From Cytophagales bacterium (lineage in GTDB: Bacteria; Bacteroidota; Bacteroidia; Cytophagales; Spirosomataceae), in NCBI GenBank assembly GCA_004292855.1, contig RDXN01000035.1, positions 1 to 64,000 of the forward strand: a stretch of DNA of 64,000 nucleotides, written 5' to 3'. The notes below the pieces were generated by a model, which searched no databases, was not told where the DNA came from, and saw only the letters and a program-made list of their open reading frames with translations. Both the position numbers and the translations under genes were made by a program. Position 1 is the stretch's first letter, and every line of letters starts with the position of its first letter. This document shows positions 46,363 through 55,513 of the stretch, in pieces.

Positions 46363-47610
46363 ATGCAAAAATATCTATTTTTCCTCATCATCGGTCTCCT
46401 TTGGGTGGGCGTGGCCCAGGCACAACCCAACCTAAACCGCATTGAATATTTTGTGGACACCGACCCCGGATTTGGCGCGGCTACATTGGTGCCGGGCGCG
46501 TCGGGGACTGCCGTTGCCGATATTTCGTTCGATGTGCCGTTGACGGGCGTTTCGGCGGGCTTCCACCGGCTGTTTATTCGCGCCCGCAATGCCAACAATC
46601 AGTGGAGCGTCGCGGCTCATTGGCCGTTTTTCAAAGATGCCATCGCTGGGGCGGCAGACCTAAGCCGCATTGAGTATTTTGTGGATGCCGACCCCGGCTT
46701 TGGTGCTGGAACCAATGTCCCGTTCACAACAGGCACAACCGCTACCGATGTGCCGTTTATTTTACCGCTTGATAACACATCGGTTGGTTTTCACAACCTC
46801 TTTGTGCGGGCGCAAACCACCGAGGGTCGTTGGAGTGTGGTTGCCCGGCGGCCATTCTACAAAGACGAAGTCAACCAGCAAGACATTGTCCGGCTTGAAT
46901 ATTTTATCGACACCGACCCCGGCTATGGAGCTGCCACGTCGGTAGCCATTAATCGGGGGCCAACGCTCACCAATCTGGATTACACCGTCGATCTGAATGG
47001 CGTAACCAACGGGCCGCATCGGCTTTTTGTGCGGGCGCAAAACGCGCAGGGGCGTTGGAGTGTGCTGTCGGTGCGGGATTTCACGGTTCAGGACAACGTG
47101 ATTGTGGTGTCGGGGCCAACGGACTGGTGCCGTAACACGGCGTTTAACATCGGGTTCATCGCTACCGGCACCTACAACACGGGCAACATCTTCACGGTGC
47201 AGCTCTCCAACCCAACGGGTAGTTTTCTGAGTGGCGTGACCACCCTGGCTACGGTCAACAGCCTCAGTTCAACGGCTTTGTCGGTTAGTATTCCCAACAG
47301 CGTGGCACTGGGTTCGGGCTATCGACTGCGGGTGGTTTCGTCGAACCCCAACCTGACCAACATGCCGGATATTCCCCTGACCATTGGCGGAACCTGCGTT
47401 TGCACCACGTTGGCCACCGTCAAAGCGGGCGATTGGGGCGACCAAACCGTTTGGACCTGCAACCGCATTCCTGGCAGTGCCGATGCCGTCCGATTACGGC
47501 ACCTTGTCCGCTTGCCGAGTGGGTTAATCGGCAACGTCCGCAGCATCAGCTACGACAACAACGGCTCGTTGCGCTTTGGAAATGATGGCAGACTTCGGGT
47601 TGGGTTTTAG
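46363..47610 (+). CDS. Secreted repeat protein, function unknown
   Basis: From the ATG at 46363 (415 aa) the protein has a signal peptide (FLIIGLLWVGVAQAQ). Three repeats of about 80 residues follow, each with RIEYFVDTDPGFGAAT, then FHRLFIRARNANNQWSV, then FFKD. A C-terminal part with paired cysteines (CVCTTLATVKAGDWGDQT) and strands ends in DGRLRVGF. The repeats are unfamiliar to me but recur in Bacteroidota surface proteins. It lacks an obvious T9SS tail. Its stop lies 4 bp before the lysozyme stop (convergent). Confidence 0.75.
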   Translation: MQKYLFFLIIGLLWVGVAQAQPNLNRIEYFVDTDPGFGAATLVPGASGTAVADISFDVPLTGVSAGFHRLFIRARNANNQWSVAAHWPFFKDAIAGAADLSRIEYFVDADPGFGAGTNVPFTTGTTATDVPFILPLDNTSVGFHNLFVRAQTTEGRWSVVARRPFYKDEVNQQDIVRLEYFIDTDPGYGAATSVAINRGPTLTNLDYTVDLNGVTNGPHRLFVRAQNAQGRWSVLSVRDFTVQDNVIVVSGPTDWCRNTAFNIGFIATGTYNTGNIFTVQLSNPTGSFLSGVTTLATVNSLSSTALSVSIPNSVALGSGYRLRVVSSNPNLTNMPDIPLTIGGTCVCTTLATVKAGDWGDQTVWTCNRIPGSADAVRLRHLVRLPSGLIGNVRSISYDNNGSLRFGNDGRLRVGF

Positions 47611-47614
47611 GGTC

Positions 47615-48439
47615 TCACAGCCGCAACTCAGCGATCCTGACCGAGTCCATCACAAAGGTATTGATGTCGACGGGGCCGCTGATGCCCTTGACCCAGCCGC
47701 TTTGTGAATGCTGCCAGATGTAGAGCCGGTTAGGGTTATAATCGTTTAGGTGCGAGTTGGAGTAGTCGGCGATCCAGAGCGGGTATTTGTCGAAGTTGCC
47801 TTTGATGTAGCGTCGGTACAGGCTCCCGTTGGTGTAGATGATAGGCTTTATGCCGTAGTGGTCCTCGATCTCATCGAGCCATTGTTGCAGGCCGTCGATC
47901 AGTTTCTCGTCGGCTACGCCGTTGACCACCTCGAAGTCGAGGGCGGGCGTGAGGTCGCCGGGTTTGAGCGTGACGCGCTTAATGAAATTCTGGGCTTGCT
48001 TGTGTGGGTCGCGGGTGGGGTGGTAAAAATGGTAAGCCCCGCGCGGGAAACCTGCTTTACCCGCGCCTTTCCAGTTTTGGGCAAACTGCTTGTCGGAGAG
48101 AGTGGCCCCTTCGGTTGCCTTGATATACACAAACCGCATCCTGACGCCGTCGGCCTCCATCCGGGCAACGCGGTCCCAGTTCACGCGCCCATTGTGTTTC
48201 GACACATCGAAGCCGTGCATCTTATACGCCATCGGGAAGTTGATGCCGTAGGCCGAAACCCGCTGCCAATTCTTATCGACGTCGCGTTTGCCGCACGAGC
48301 GAATGGCTAATACGCCCAAAAGTAGCAGCCCTATAGCCACCCAAAACTCGTACCGACGAACCAAAACAGTGAACAGAGACCAGCGACCAGTGAACAACGG
48401 ACAGATTATGATGAACAGTGAACAACGAACAGAATGCAA
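47615..48439 (-). CDS. GH25-family lysozyme (peptidoglycan hydrolase)
   Basis: The 274-residue protein has a membrane-anchor segment (FWVAIGLLLLGVLAIRS) followed by a GH25 domain from about residue 75: HGFDVSKHNGRVNWDRVA, RFVYIKATEGATLSD, FPRGAYHFYHP, LTPALDFEVVNG and PLWIADYSN. Catalytic acidic residues are in GFDVSKHNG and DFEVV. It cleaves the beta-1,4 bond of peptidoglycan. The first codons (from 48439) lie in word-repeat DNA, so a TTG at about 48364 may be the real start. Confidence 0.92.
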   Translation of the reverse strand: MHSVRCSLFIIICPLFTGRWSLFTVLVRRYEFWVAIGLLLLGVLAIRSCGKRDVDKNWQRVSAYGINFPMAYKMHGFDVSKHNGRVNWDRVARMEADGVRMRFVYIKATEGATLSDKQFAQNWKGAGKAGFPRGAYHFYHPTRDPHKQAQNFIKRVTLKPGDLTPALDFEVVNGVADEKLIDGLQQWLDEIEDHYGIKPIIYTNGSLYRRYIKGNFDKYPLWIADYSNSHLNDYNPNRLYIWQHSQSGWVKGISGPVDINTFVMDSVRIAELRL

Positions 48440-48497
48440 ATGACAAAGCTAGTAATTACCATCCTATAACTGTTCGTTGTTCGCTGCTCACTGTTAT
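48363..48497. repeat. Iterated-word inverted repeat (GAACAGTGAACAACG words)
   Basis: Words such as CAGTGAACAACGAACAG face CTGTTCGTTGTTCGCTGCTC. It spans the proposed lysozyme 5' end. Its words match the block at 9597. Confidence 0.7.
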
Positions 48498-48502
48498 CTG
48501 AT

Positions 48503-48742
48503 CTACTCAGAGCCTTCCAGCTTGACCAGCTTATTGTACAGCCCCAGGATCAGAAACGGGGCGGCCCACTGCCCTACGAAAAGTGCCTGATCGGCCCTAC
48601 CCTGAATTTTTAGGGTCAGCGATATGCCCATTGATCCCAGGGCGGCCCAAAGAAACAAGTCGGAGGGCAATTTGGCGGTCTGTTCCTCGATAGTCTTCGC
48701 TACGGGGCCTTCATTGTGCTTTGGATTCAAGTTCTTCGACAT
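48503..48742 (-). CDS. Small two-segment membrane protein
   Basis: From the ATG at 48742 the 79-residue protein begins MSKNLNPKHNEGPVAKTIEE, with hydrophobic segments LFLWAALGSMGISLTL and ALFVGQWAAPFLILGLYN. I do not recognise the family. A longer start (48886) is inside repeat DNA. It lies upstream of the lysozyme gene. Confidence 0.7.
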   Translation of the reverse strand: MSKNLNPKHNEGPVAKTIEEQTAKLPSDLFLWAALGSMGISLTLKIQGRADQALFVGQWAAPFLILGLYNKLVKLEGSE

Positions 48743-48840
48743 AACGTTGTGTTGTTTGGTAAACACTAGCCTAACCCCGTGCCGACTTGTTTGTTTGGTT
48801 ACCCCGGTAAAACTAAGCCTATCGGTGCTTTTCTGGCTAA

Positions 48841-48990
48841 ACCTCACCCCCTGCCCCTCTCCTTCGCAAGGAGAGGGGAGGCTCAACAGACAACATTGAT
48901 CTTGTCCTGTTCCAAAGCTCCCTAAACGATAACTGGGCTGACGTTAACGTCTCCCCTCTCCTTGCGAAGGAGAGGGGCCGGGGGTGAGGT
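48841..48990. repeat. Inverted repeat with 40-bp arms
   Basis: The left arm 48841-48880 starts ACCTCACCCCCTGCCCCTCT. The right arm 48951-48990 is its complement with one mismatch. Each arm contains its own palindrome (CCCCTCTCCTT and complement, CGC loop). It ends 15 bp before the cytochrome gene ATG. Confidence 0.85.
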
Positions 48991-49005
48991 CGAAAACAAC
49001 GCAAC

Positions 49006-52000
49006 ATGAATCGCCTGAAAACCTCTATCCTTTGGTTGAGCGGGACCACCCTAATCGTGGCTTCCTGTATGAAATTAGCACCCGTTGGTGGCCGAAAAGG
49101 GGCCGACGGGGCCGTGGTGGTGCGCGAAGACCCCGCCGAAGCCCTTGCCAAAGCAAAGGCCATTCGCGAGAAAACTGCCCTCAAAGTGGCCGATGGCCTA
49201 CAGGTCTCGCTGTGGGCCTCTGACTCGCTCGCGCCCGACCCCGTCGCAATGGACATCGACGCGCAGGGCCGGGTATACCTCACGCGCACAAACCGCCAGA
49301 AAAACTCGGAGTTCGACATTCGTGGGTATCGCCATTGGATGACCCCCTCGATTGCGATGCAGTCGGTGGAGGATCGGCGGAAATTTCTGCGTAGCACCTT
49401 CGACCCAACCAAGAGCAAGCAAAATGAGTGGCTCAAAGACCTCAATGAAGACGGTAGCCACGACTGGCGCGATTTGACCGTAGAAAAAGAAGAAGTTTGG
49501 CGCATTGAAGACACCAACAACGACGGCGTCGCCGACCGTGCCCTGCGCGTGTTGAGCGATTTCTACGACGAAGTGTCCGACATTGCAGGCGGTATTCTCG
49601 TCCGGGCCGAAGATACATTTCTGGCCCTCGCCCCCGATATGTGGCGGCTCCGCGACACCAACGGCGACGGCGTGTACGACCAAAAAACGTCGATTAGCCA
49701 CGGCTATGGCGTGCATATCGGCTTTGGCGGCCACAACATGTCGAACCCCATCGAAGGCCCCGATGGTAAGATTTACTGGAACATGGGCGACATCGGTTCC
49801 AACGTGACCACGCCCGAAGGCATCAATCACAAGCATCCCAACGAGGGGATTATTGCCCGCTCGAACCCCGATGGCTCTGATTATGAAGTCTTTGCCAGTG
49901 GATTGCGCAATACCCACGAGTTTGTGTTCGACGAGTATGGCAACCTGATTAGCTCCGACAACGACGGCGATCACCCCGGCGAAAGCGAACGACTGGTTCA
50001 CGTCGTGGAAGGCTCCGATGCGGGCTGGCGGTCGAACTGGCAATACGGCAAATACACCGACCCCAAGAACAACAGCTACAAGGTTTGGATGGACGAAAAG
50101 CTCTATAAACCTCGCTGGGACGGTCAGGCGGCCTATATTATCCCGCCCATCCAGAATTTTCACAACGGCCCCACGGGTATGGTCTACAACCCCGGCACGG
50201 CGTTGGGGTCGGCCTGGAAGAACAAGTTTTTCCTGGTCGAGTTTGTGGGCAACCCGGCCCGTTCGCCTATTTGGTCGTTTGGCCTGAAACCGAAAGGAGC
50301 CTCGTTTGAACTCGATGGCGAGAAAAACATCCTGACCGGATTGCTGCCCACGGGCATCCGGTTTGGGCCGGACGGTGCGCTTTACGTAGCCGACTGGATC
50401 AACGGTTGGGATACCAAAAACTACGGGCGTGTCTGGAAACTCGACGTGACCGAGGAGACCAACGACCTCAAGGCCCAACGCGCCGAAACCAAGCGGCTCA
50501 TGACGCTCAACTACAAGTCGCTGTCGGGCGATGTGCTGTATAATCTGCTCATGAACCCCGACATGCGTATCCGGCAGCGGGCGCAGTTTGAACTGGCAAC
50601 GCGCGGGGCGGCTGGTTTGGCCCTGTTGAACAAGGCCATCGGTCAACGCGAAAACCAACTGGCCCGAATTCACGGCATTTGGGGTATGGGTCAACTGGCC
50701 CGCCAAAACAAGGCAATGGGTTACGGATTGGTTGATCTATTGAAAGACGCCGACCTTGAAATTGTGGCGCAAGCCGCCAAAGTGCTGGGCGATGCGGGTA
50801 TCAACGACGCCAACGACAAACTCGTGCCGCTGCTGGCAAGCAACGGGCCGCGCGTGCAGTTCTACGCGGCTCAAGCCCTGGGGCGTAACCGCTACACGGC
50901 GGGTGTGGAACCCCTGTTGCGGATGATTAAAGCGAACAACGACGCCGACCTGTACCTGCGCCATGCGGCTGTGCTGGCCCTCACGCGCATTGGAAACGAA
51001 GATGCGATGGCGGCACTCGCCAAGAACCCCGATAAGTCGTTGCGGCTGGCAGGTGCGCTGGTCCTGCGCCGACTCAAAAGTGAAAAAATCGCTCTCTTCC
51101 TGAAGGATTCGGACGAGTACATTGCCACCGAAGCCGCCCGCGCCATCAACGACGACGAGTCAATTCCGGGTGCTATGTCTTCATTGGCGTATGCCCTTGA
51201 CAACACCTCGTTTAAGGGCGAACCCCTGTTGCGCCGGGCCATTAACGCCAACTTGCGTGTAGGTGGAGCCGACGAGTTTGCCCGAATCATGGCCTTCGCC
51301 AAACGCGCCGACGTCGACAAAAAACTGCGCGTGGAAGCCTTAAATACACTCGCAAGTTGGGCTGAACCCTCGGTGCTCGACCGCGTGGATGGCCGCTACC
51401 GGGGCGAAATGAAACGCCCCACCGACTTGGTCCGCACGATGCATGGACGCGTGCTAATGGAATTTCTAAACGAAACCGACCCCGCCGTGCAGGTAGCTGC
51501 CCTACAGATGGTAAGTAGTTTGGGCATGACCAACACCACCGAAAAATTGGCCGACCTGCTCGAAAAAGGTACCACCGCCGATGTGCGGGTAGCGGCATTG
51601 AATTCGCTTAACTTGTTGAAATACAGCGATATGAACGCGGCCATTAAGCGAGGTATGAGCGATTCCAGCGACGACGTGCGCACTGCCGCTCTCGGCCTCA
51701 TGCGCGGGCAAGACCTCTCAGCAGCAACCCTGGCCGAGGTGTCAAAAACCATTTTCGACAAGGGCAGCGAGAAAGAACAGCAGCAGTTTTTACAGGTCTT
51801 GACCAGTATGCCCGCCGACCGCACCCAAGCCATTCTCTCGAATCTGGTTGACCGACTGGTGGCTAAATCGCTCTCGCCGGGGCTGGCTCTCGAACTGGGC
51901 GAGGCCGTCGATTCGACCAAATCGGCCCCGCTGATCGCGAAGTTGGCCCCGTTCCGGTCGTCGGGTGGGGGCGTGGCCGATTATCAGGATGCCTTGTTTG

Positions 52001-52422
52001 GGGGCAACCGGCAATTGGGCCGGCGGTATTTTATGACGAGTTCGGCGGGGCAGTGCGTTCGTTGTCACGCCATTGGCGGGCAGGGGGGCGAGGTTGGCCC
52101 ATCGCTCACGGGCATCGCCGACGTGCTGACCCGCGACCAAATCCTGCAAGCCCTGATCGAACCCTCGGCCCGACTGGCACCGGGTTATGGCTCGGTGATG
52201 GTTACGCTCAAAGACGGGCAAAGCGTGAACGGCATCCTAATGCGCGAATCAGCAGAAGAAATATTGCTCAAGACAACCGACGCCGAGCCGCTTAAGATCG
52301 CCACCTCGCGCATTGCCAAGCGCGAAAACGTTCCGTCGAGTATGCCGCCGATGGGCTACATCATGTCGAAACGCGAAATCCGCGACATGGTCGAATTTCT
52401 GGCGAATTTGAAGAAGGGGTAA
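49006..52422 (+). CDS. Large lipoprotein with propeller, HEAT-like repeats and C-terminal cytochrome c domain
   Basis: The 1138-residue protein has a lipoprotein signal (ILWLSGTTLIVASC). Residues about 60-500 resemble the 'PVC-type heme-binding' or membrane-bound dehydrogenase propeller: SLWASDSLAPDPVAMDIDAQ, then GLRNTHEFVFDEYGNLISSD, then GIRFGPDGALYVADWINGWD. HEAT-like helical repeats follow (about 510-960). The C-terminal domain has one heme c motif, CVRCH at residue 1016, then GPSLTGIADVL and ILMRESAEEI. It probably oxidises a small substrate in the periplasm or at the surface. The substrate is unknown. Confidence 0.93.
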   Translation: MNRLKTSILWLSGTTLIVASCMKLAPVGGRKGADGAVVVREDPAEALAKAKAIREKTALKVADGLQVSLWASDSLAPDPVAMDIDAQGRVYLTRTNRQKNSEFDIRGYRHWMTPSIAMQSVEDRRKFLRSTFDPTKSKQNEWLKDLNEDGSHDWRDLTVEKEEVWRIEDTNNDGVADRALRVLSDFYDEVSDIAGGILVRAEDTFLALAPDMWRLRDTNGDGVYDQKTSISHGYGVHIGFGGHNMSNPIEGPDGKIYWNMGDIGSNVTTPEGINHKHPNEGIIARSNPDGSDYEVFASGLRNTHEFVFDEYGNLISSDNDGDHPGESERLVHVVEGSDAGWRSNWQYGKYTDPKNNSYKVWMDEKLYKPRWDGQAAYIIPPIQNFHNGPTGMVYNPGTALGSAWKNKFFLVEFVGNPARSPIWSFGLKPKGASFELDGEKNILTGLLPTGIRFGPDGALYVADWINGWDTKNYGRVWKLDVTEETNDLKAQRAETKRLMTLNYKSLSGDVLYNLLMNPDMRIRQRAQFELATRGAAGLALLNKAIGQRENQLARIHGIWGMGQLARQNKAMGYGLVDLLKDADLEIVAQAAKVLGDAGINDANDKLVPLLASNGPRVQFYAAQALGRNRYTAGVEPLLRMIKANNDADLYLRHAAVLALTRIGNEDAMAALAKNPDKSLRLAGALVLRRLKSEKIALFLKDSDEYIATEAARAINDDESIPGAMSSLAYALDNTSFKGEPLLRRAINANLRVGGADEFARIMAFAKRADVDKKLRVEALNTLASWAEPSVLDRVDGRYRGEMKRPTDLVRTMHGRVLMEFLNETDPAVQVAALQMVSSLGMTNTTEKLADLLEKGTTADVRVAALNSLNLLKYSDMNAAIKRGMSDSSDDVRTAALGLMRGQDLSAATLAEVSKTIFDKGSEKEQQQFLQVLTSMPADRTQAILSNLVDRLVAKSLSPGLALELGEAVDSTKSAPLIAKLAPFRSSGGGVADYQDALFGGNRQLGRRYFMTSSAGQCVRCHAIGGQGGEVGPSLTGIADVLTRDQILQALIEPSARLAPGYGSVMVTLKDGQSVNGILMRESAEEILLKTTDAEPLKIATSRIAKRENVPSSMPPMGYIMSKREIRDMVEFLANLKKG

Positions 52423-52436
52423 AAGGGGCAAGTGTC

Positions 52437-52531
52437 TTTTTTGTCATTCCGAGGAACGAGGAATCTACTTTGCTTACAATCGACTTGATTAAGCCAGAAG
52501 TAGATTCCTCGTTCCTCGGAATGACAAAAAA
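52437..52531. repeat. MITE-like inverted repeat, family B copy 2
   Basis: Perfect 34-bp arms: the left arm 52437-52470 reads TTTTTTGTCATTCCGAGGAA onward, the right arm 52498-52531 is its exact complement, with 27 bases between. The core GAGGAACGAGG-A-ATCTAC matches copy 1 (31481). It lies between convergent genes. Confidence 0.9.
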
Positions 52532-52536
52532 TGCTC

Positions 52537-52866
52537 TTACTTCCCATTAGCCTCGTAATCCCGATACCCGTTTTCGCGGGTTACGATCACGTCTTTCAGT
52601 TCGATGTAGGGCTTGCTGAACAACTCCGTGTCGCGGAGGGCCTCCATGAAGAAATAATACTGATTGAGGTCGTTGCAGGAGATCAGCATGATGTCGGATA
52701 CCTGGGCGTGGAAGGCTTCGGCGTCGAATAGCCGGACCTGCACGGTGTCGGCGTATTTGGCGAAGATGGGCGCGGCTTTGCGGGCAAAGAAGGCCTCGCG
52801 TTGCGGGCGGGAGAGGGTCAGCCAGGCAGGCAGGGCCTGGTACAGAACAAAAACGGAGTATTTCAC
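52537..52866 (-). CDS. Darcynin-like protein
   Basis: The 109-residue protein resembles the darcynin family (small, of unknown function): MKYSVFVLYQALPAWLTLSR at the start, then FFARKAAPIFAKYADTVQVR, then LRDTELFSKPYIELKDVIVT. No membrane segment or signal. It starts 3 bp after the 77-aa gene stop and so is probably in the subtilase operon. Confidence 0.8.
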   Translation of the reverse strand: MKYSVFVLYQALPAWLTLSRPQREAFFARKAAPIFAKYADTVQVRLFDAEAFHAQVSDIMLISCNDLNQYYFFMEALRDTELFSKPYIELKDVIVTRENGYRDYEANGK

Positions 52867-52869
52867 AAA

Positions 52870-53103
52870 CTAACGAACCCGATACTGCACCGACGGGAGC
52901 GGAATGTATTTCTCTTCCGACACGCTCCAATCAGTGAGCCGCGCGGTTAGTTCGTTCAAAATTTTGCGGGTGTCGGTTTCCACCAGCACCGCCCGACGAC
53001 TCGCATCGACCACATGGGCGCAGTCGTGAAGCAGTTGCACGTCCTCTTCGGGCATTTGCCCCTGCCCTTTGAAGCTGAAAATGTATCGTTTAACCCGGTT
53101 CAT
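52870..53103 (-). CDS. 77-aa protein resembling a subtilisin-propeptide (I9-like) fold
   Basis: I cannot assign a family with certainty. The sequence reads as beta-alpha-beta-beta-alpha-beta: RYIFSFKGQG, PEEDVQLLHD, AHVVDASRRAVLVETD, TRKILNELTARL, WSVSEEKYIPLP. That is the order of the I9 propeptide that chaperones and inhibits subtilisins. It lies 39 bp downstream of a subtilase. I infer a free-standing prosegment acting in trans; the fold is guessed from pattern alone. Confidence 0.6.
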   Translation of the reverse strand: MNRVKRYIFSFKGQGQMPEEDVQLLHDCAHVVDASRRAVLVETDTRKILNELTARLTDWSVSEEKYIPLPSVQYRVR

Positions 53104-53142
53104 GTGCTTGCGTCTGAAAAGCTAACAAAGCTACCAATTTTT

Positions 53143-54657
53143 CTAGCTCATTAACAAGCCGTTACCCTCAAAAGTTGCGCCGAAGCCGAGTACACGGACG
53201 TTCGAGACCAAAAACCGGATCATAGCCGCCGAACGGTCGGCGTTACGGGGCATGGCTAGCAGGTCGGGGCGGGTGGCGAGAAGCTGAGCCGCGACGCCTG
53301 TAGCCACGGGGCAAGCCATCGACGTGCCGCTCATGGGCATATAACCACCCGGCACCGTCGAGACAATGGCGATACCCGGCGCAATCAGATCGACCTCGCG
53401 CCCGATGTTCGAGAAAGCCGCTACGTAGTTGAGAGCGTCGGTGCCGCGTGGGGGTTTCACCAGGTTCAGATCGTCGGTGGTGCCGCGCGGGAACGTGTTC
53501 CGCCGACCCATCGCGCCTACGCCTATTGACAGCGAGAACGAAGCCGGAAACGAAACCGGTTGCCGCCCGTCGTTGCCAGTTGCCACAAACGCCACCAGTC
53601 CGTTCATGAAGGCGTCAGTAAGGGCTTGCTCGATGGCTTTGTCGGGCGCACCCCCGCCCAGGCTCATGTTGATAATGTCGCAACGGTCGGCAATGGCTTC
53701 TTCGATAGCCTTCTGAATGGCAAAGGTCGAAGCCCCGCGTCCGGGATTGCGGCCAAAGACGCGGTAGGCAAACAACTCGACGCCCGGAGCAAGGCCCGTC
53801 AGCCGGTTGGGCGCGTTGCCCCGTGCGGCCACAACACCCGCCACGTGGGTGCCGTGTTCGTCGGCATCGAAAAAATCGGCGGGGTTTTCGCCCACCACCA
53901 GATTCTTGCCTTTGGTTATACGCAGGTCGGGGTGGGGGCCTACGCCCGTGTCGATGATGCCTACCCGGATACCCGCGCCTGTGTCGAGCGTGGGAGCTTT
54001 AGGGCCAGTGCCGGGGTGAAAAAACTGGCGGGCGTCGGCGACGGGCAGCGTAACAGCCCGCAGACTGAACGTGTCGCCGTTGAGCAGGATACGGTTCCGC
54101 TGGAAGAAACTCCAATAGCCCACTTTGGGGTAAATAAACAGTTGGTCGATGTTCGTTTGGCCCGAAAAAGCCGTCAGTCGGGCCTCACCGTTGGCGTCGG
54201 TTTCGGCCTGATCGCCGGTGCGGTTGGCGAAGGCCACCACCAACGCACCTGGCACTGGCTTGCGGGTTTTGGCGTCCTGCACCACAATCTTGAACGTACT
54301 GACTCGCTGATTAGCCTTCTTATACTGGTTTTCGATGGTGTATTGCAGCCGTTGTGGGTAATAAAACTGTTCGGGAACGATGAGCAAACCCGGATGCAAC
54401 GCCCGCAGATCGAGTAAAGCCTCTTCTGATAATTGCACCAATTTGGAGAGACCATCGCGGGTGGAATCGATCACGTTGGCGACGATTTGACCGTCGGGAT
54501 CGTTTTGCTCGTACAGTTCGCGGATCGGCTCGTTGACCTGTAACGAAGCCAAAAATCGCTGCACACCCACAGACGGGCGCGACCCGCCGAGAGGTTGCGA
54601 CCCGCTGGGAGCCAGCAGGATGTAATTCTGTACGGAAGGTGAAGGTTGTGGCTGCAT
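53143..54657 (-). CDS. S8 subtilase without signal peptide
   Basis: The 504-residue protein starts MQPQPSPSVQNYILLAPSGS with no signal peptide. An I9-like prosegment is plausible at about 45-100 (TRDGLSKLVQLSEEALLDLR, then LLIVPEQFYYP). An inserted carboxypeptidase-regulatory-like beta domain (about 122-200) follows. The catalytic domain has Asp236 (RVGIIDTGVG), His268 (DEHGTHVAG) and Ser446 (MSGTSMACP); GLVAFVATGNDG supplies the oxyanion Asn. It would act in the cytoplasm or leave by a non-Sec route. It heads an operon with the 77-aa and darcynin genes. Confidence 0.93.
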   Translation of the reverse strand: MQPQPSPSVQNYILLAPSGSQPLGGSRPSVGVQRFLASLQVNEPIRELYEQNDPDGQIVANVIDSTRDGLSKLVQLSEEALLDLRALHPGLLIVPEQFYYPQRLQYTIENQYKKANQRVSTFKIVVQDAKTRKPVPGALVVAFANRTGDQAETDANGEARLTAFSGQTNIDQLFIYPKVGYWSFFQRNRILLNGDTFSLRAVTLPVADARQFFHPGTGPKAPTLDTGAGIRVGIIDTGVGPHPDLRITKGKNLVVGENPADFFDADEHGTHVAGVVAARGNAPNRLTGLAPGVELFAYRVFGRNPGRGASTFAIQKAIEEAIADRCDIINMSLGGGAPDKAIEQALTDAFMNGLVAFVATGNDGRQPVSFPASFSLSIGVGAMGRRNTFPRGTTDDLNLVKPPRGTDALNYVAAFSNIGREVDLIAPGIAIVSTVPGGYMPMSGTSMACPVATGVAAQLLATRPDLLAMPRNADRSAAMIRFLVSNVRVLGFGATFEGNGLLMS

Positions 54658-54670
54658 GAATCAGATTTCG

Positions 54671-55486
54671 TTATAATGATGCCGACGATTTGGCCCGGTC
54701 AGTGCGTAGGGCTGCACCTAACCGAACCCCAATATACCAACCCGACGACCCAAAAACAACCCGCCGAATGGGATCGGTTTCCACCAGAAATTCGGGCCGT
54801 GTGCCGATGCGGTAGCCGCCATCGAGAGCCAAAACTAACGCTCGTTCGCTCGTTGTACAATCGTCATAAATCCGTTGAATGCTGAACCGATAATTGGCTG
54901 TGAGGCCCAGGTCGATAGCCCCGGCAGACGTATTTAACTGGGTTGTTTGCGATGCCCCCGGATTTTTCAAGGCCGCACTGAGCGTTGTGGGAGCGTTAAG
55001 TTGCCCGTTTGAAATGCGCAACTTGGTCGGCATCAACATAACGCCCAGATGCGGAATCAGTTGGAAGCCGTCTTTCCGCCAGATTCGGTAGCCCATTCCC
55101 AGCCGCAACGTACCTACGCTCAGGCGGGCCATGCCCGTTGGACCCCGCGATGCGCCCGTACTTAAACCCGTGTTGACCTCGGTATGCAGGTACAAGGGTA
55201 ACTGCGAAATTTTCATCTGTACGCCCAGTCCTACCGTTCGGAGTTGGTTGGAGAGAGCCGAAAAGCCGTTTTGGGCCAACTCGGTGTTGAGGGCATCCAC
55301 AGGCATGTTTTGCCAGCCCAGGCGGAGATAGGTCGTGACGTCGTGGGTCCAGGGTCGGCGCACGGGCGGGCGGGCATCCCCGTCGTTGGCAACCCGCCCC
55401 AGCGGCACCGGAATCGGCTGGGCCTGTGCGACGTATGTCAATATAGAAAAAGCGAGAAGCAGAAGCCGAGTAGTGGTCAAAAACAT
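54671..55486 (-). CDS. Outer-membrane barrel-like protein
   Basis: The 271-residue protein has a signal peptide (LLLLAFSILTYVAQAQ) and barrel-like strands (TTYLRLGWQNMPVDALNTEL; RLGMGYRIWRKDGFQLIPHL; GWYIGVRLGAALRTDR). I do not recognise the family. It lies 28 bp downstream of xrtN, so may be in that operon. Confidence 0.75.
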   Translation of the reverse strand: MFLTTTRLLLLAFSILTYVAQAQPIPVPLGRVANDGDARPPVRRPWTHDVTTYLRLGWQNMPVDALNTELAQNGFSALSNQLRTVGLGVQMKISQLPLYLHTEVNTGLSTGASRGPTGMARLSVGTLRLGMGYRIWRKDGFQLIPHLGVMLMPTKLRISNGQLNAPTTLSAALKNPGASQTTQLNTSAGAIDLGLTANYRFSIQRIYDDCTTSERALVLALDGGYRIGTRPEFLVETDPIRRVVFGSSGWYIGVRLGAALRTDRAKSSASL

Positions 55487-55513
55487 AACTGAGGGCGGTT
55501 TGCGGTTACTCCT

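Noticed and set aside
49198-50706. 502-codon ORF antisense to the cytochrome lipoprotein
   Set aside because: Antisense shadow of a well-supported gene.
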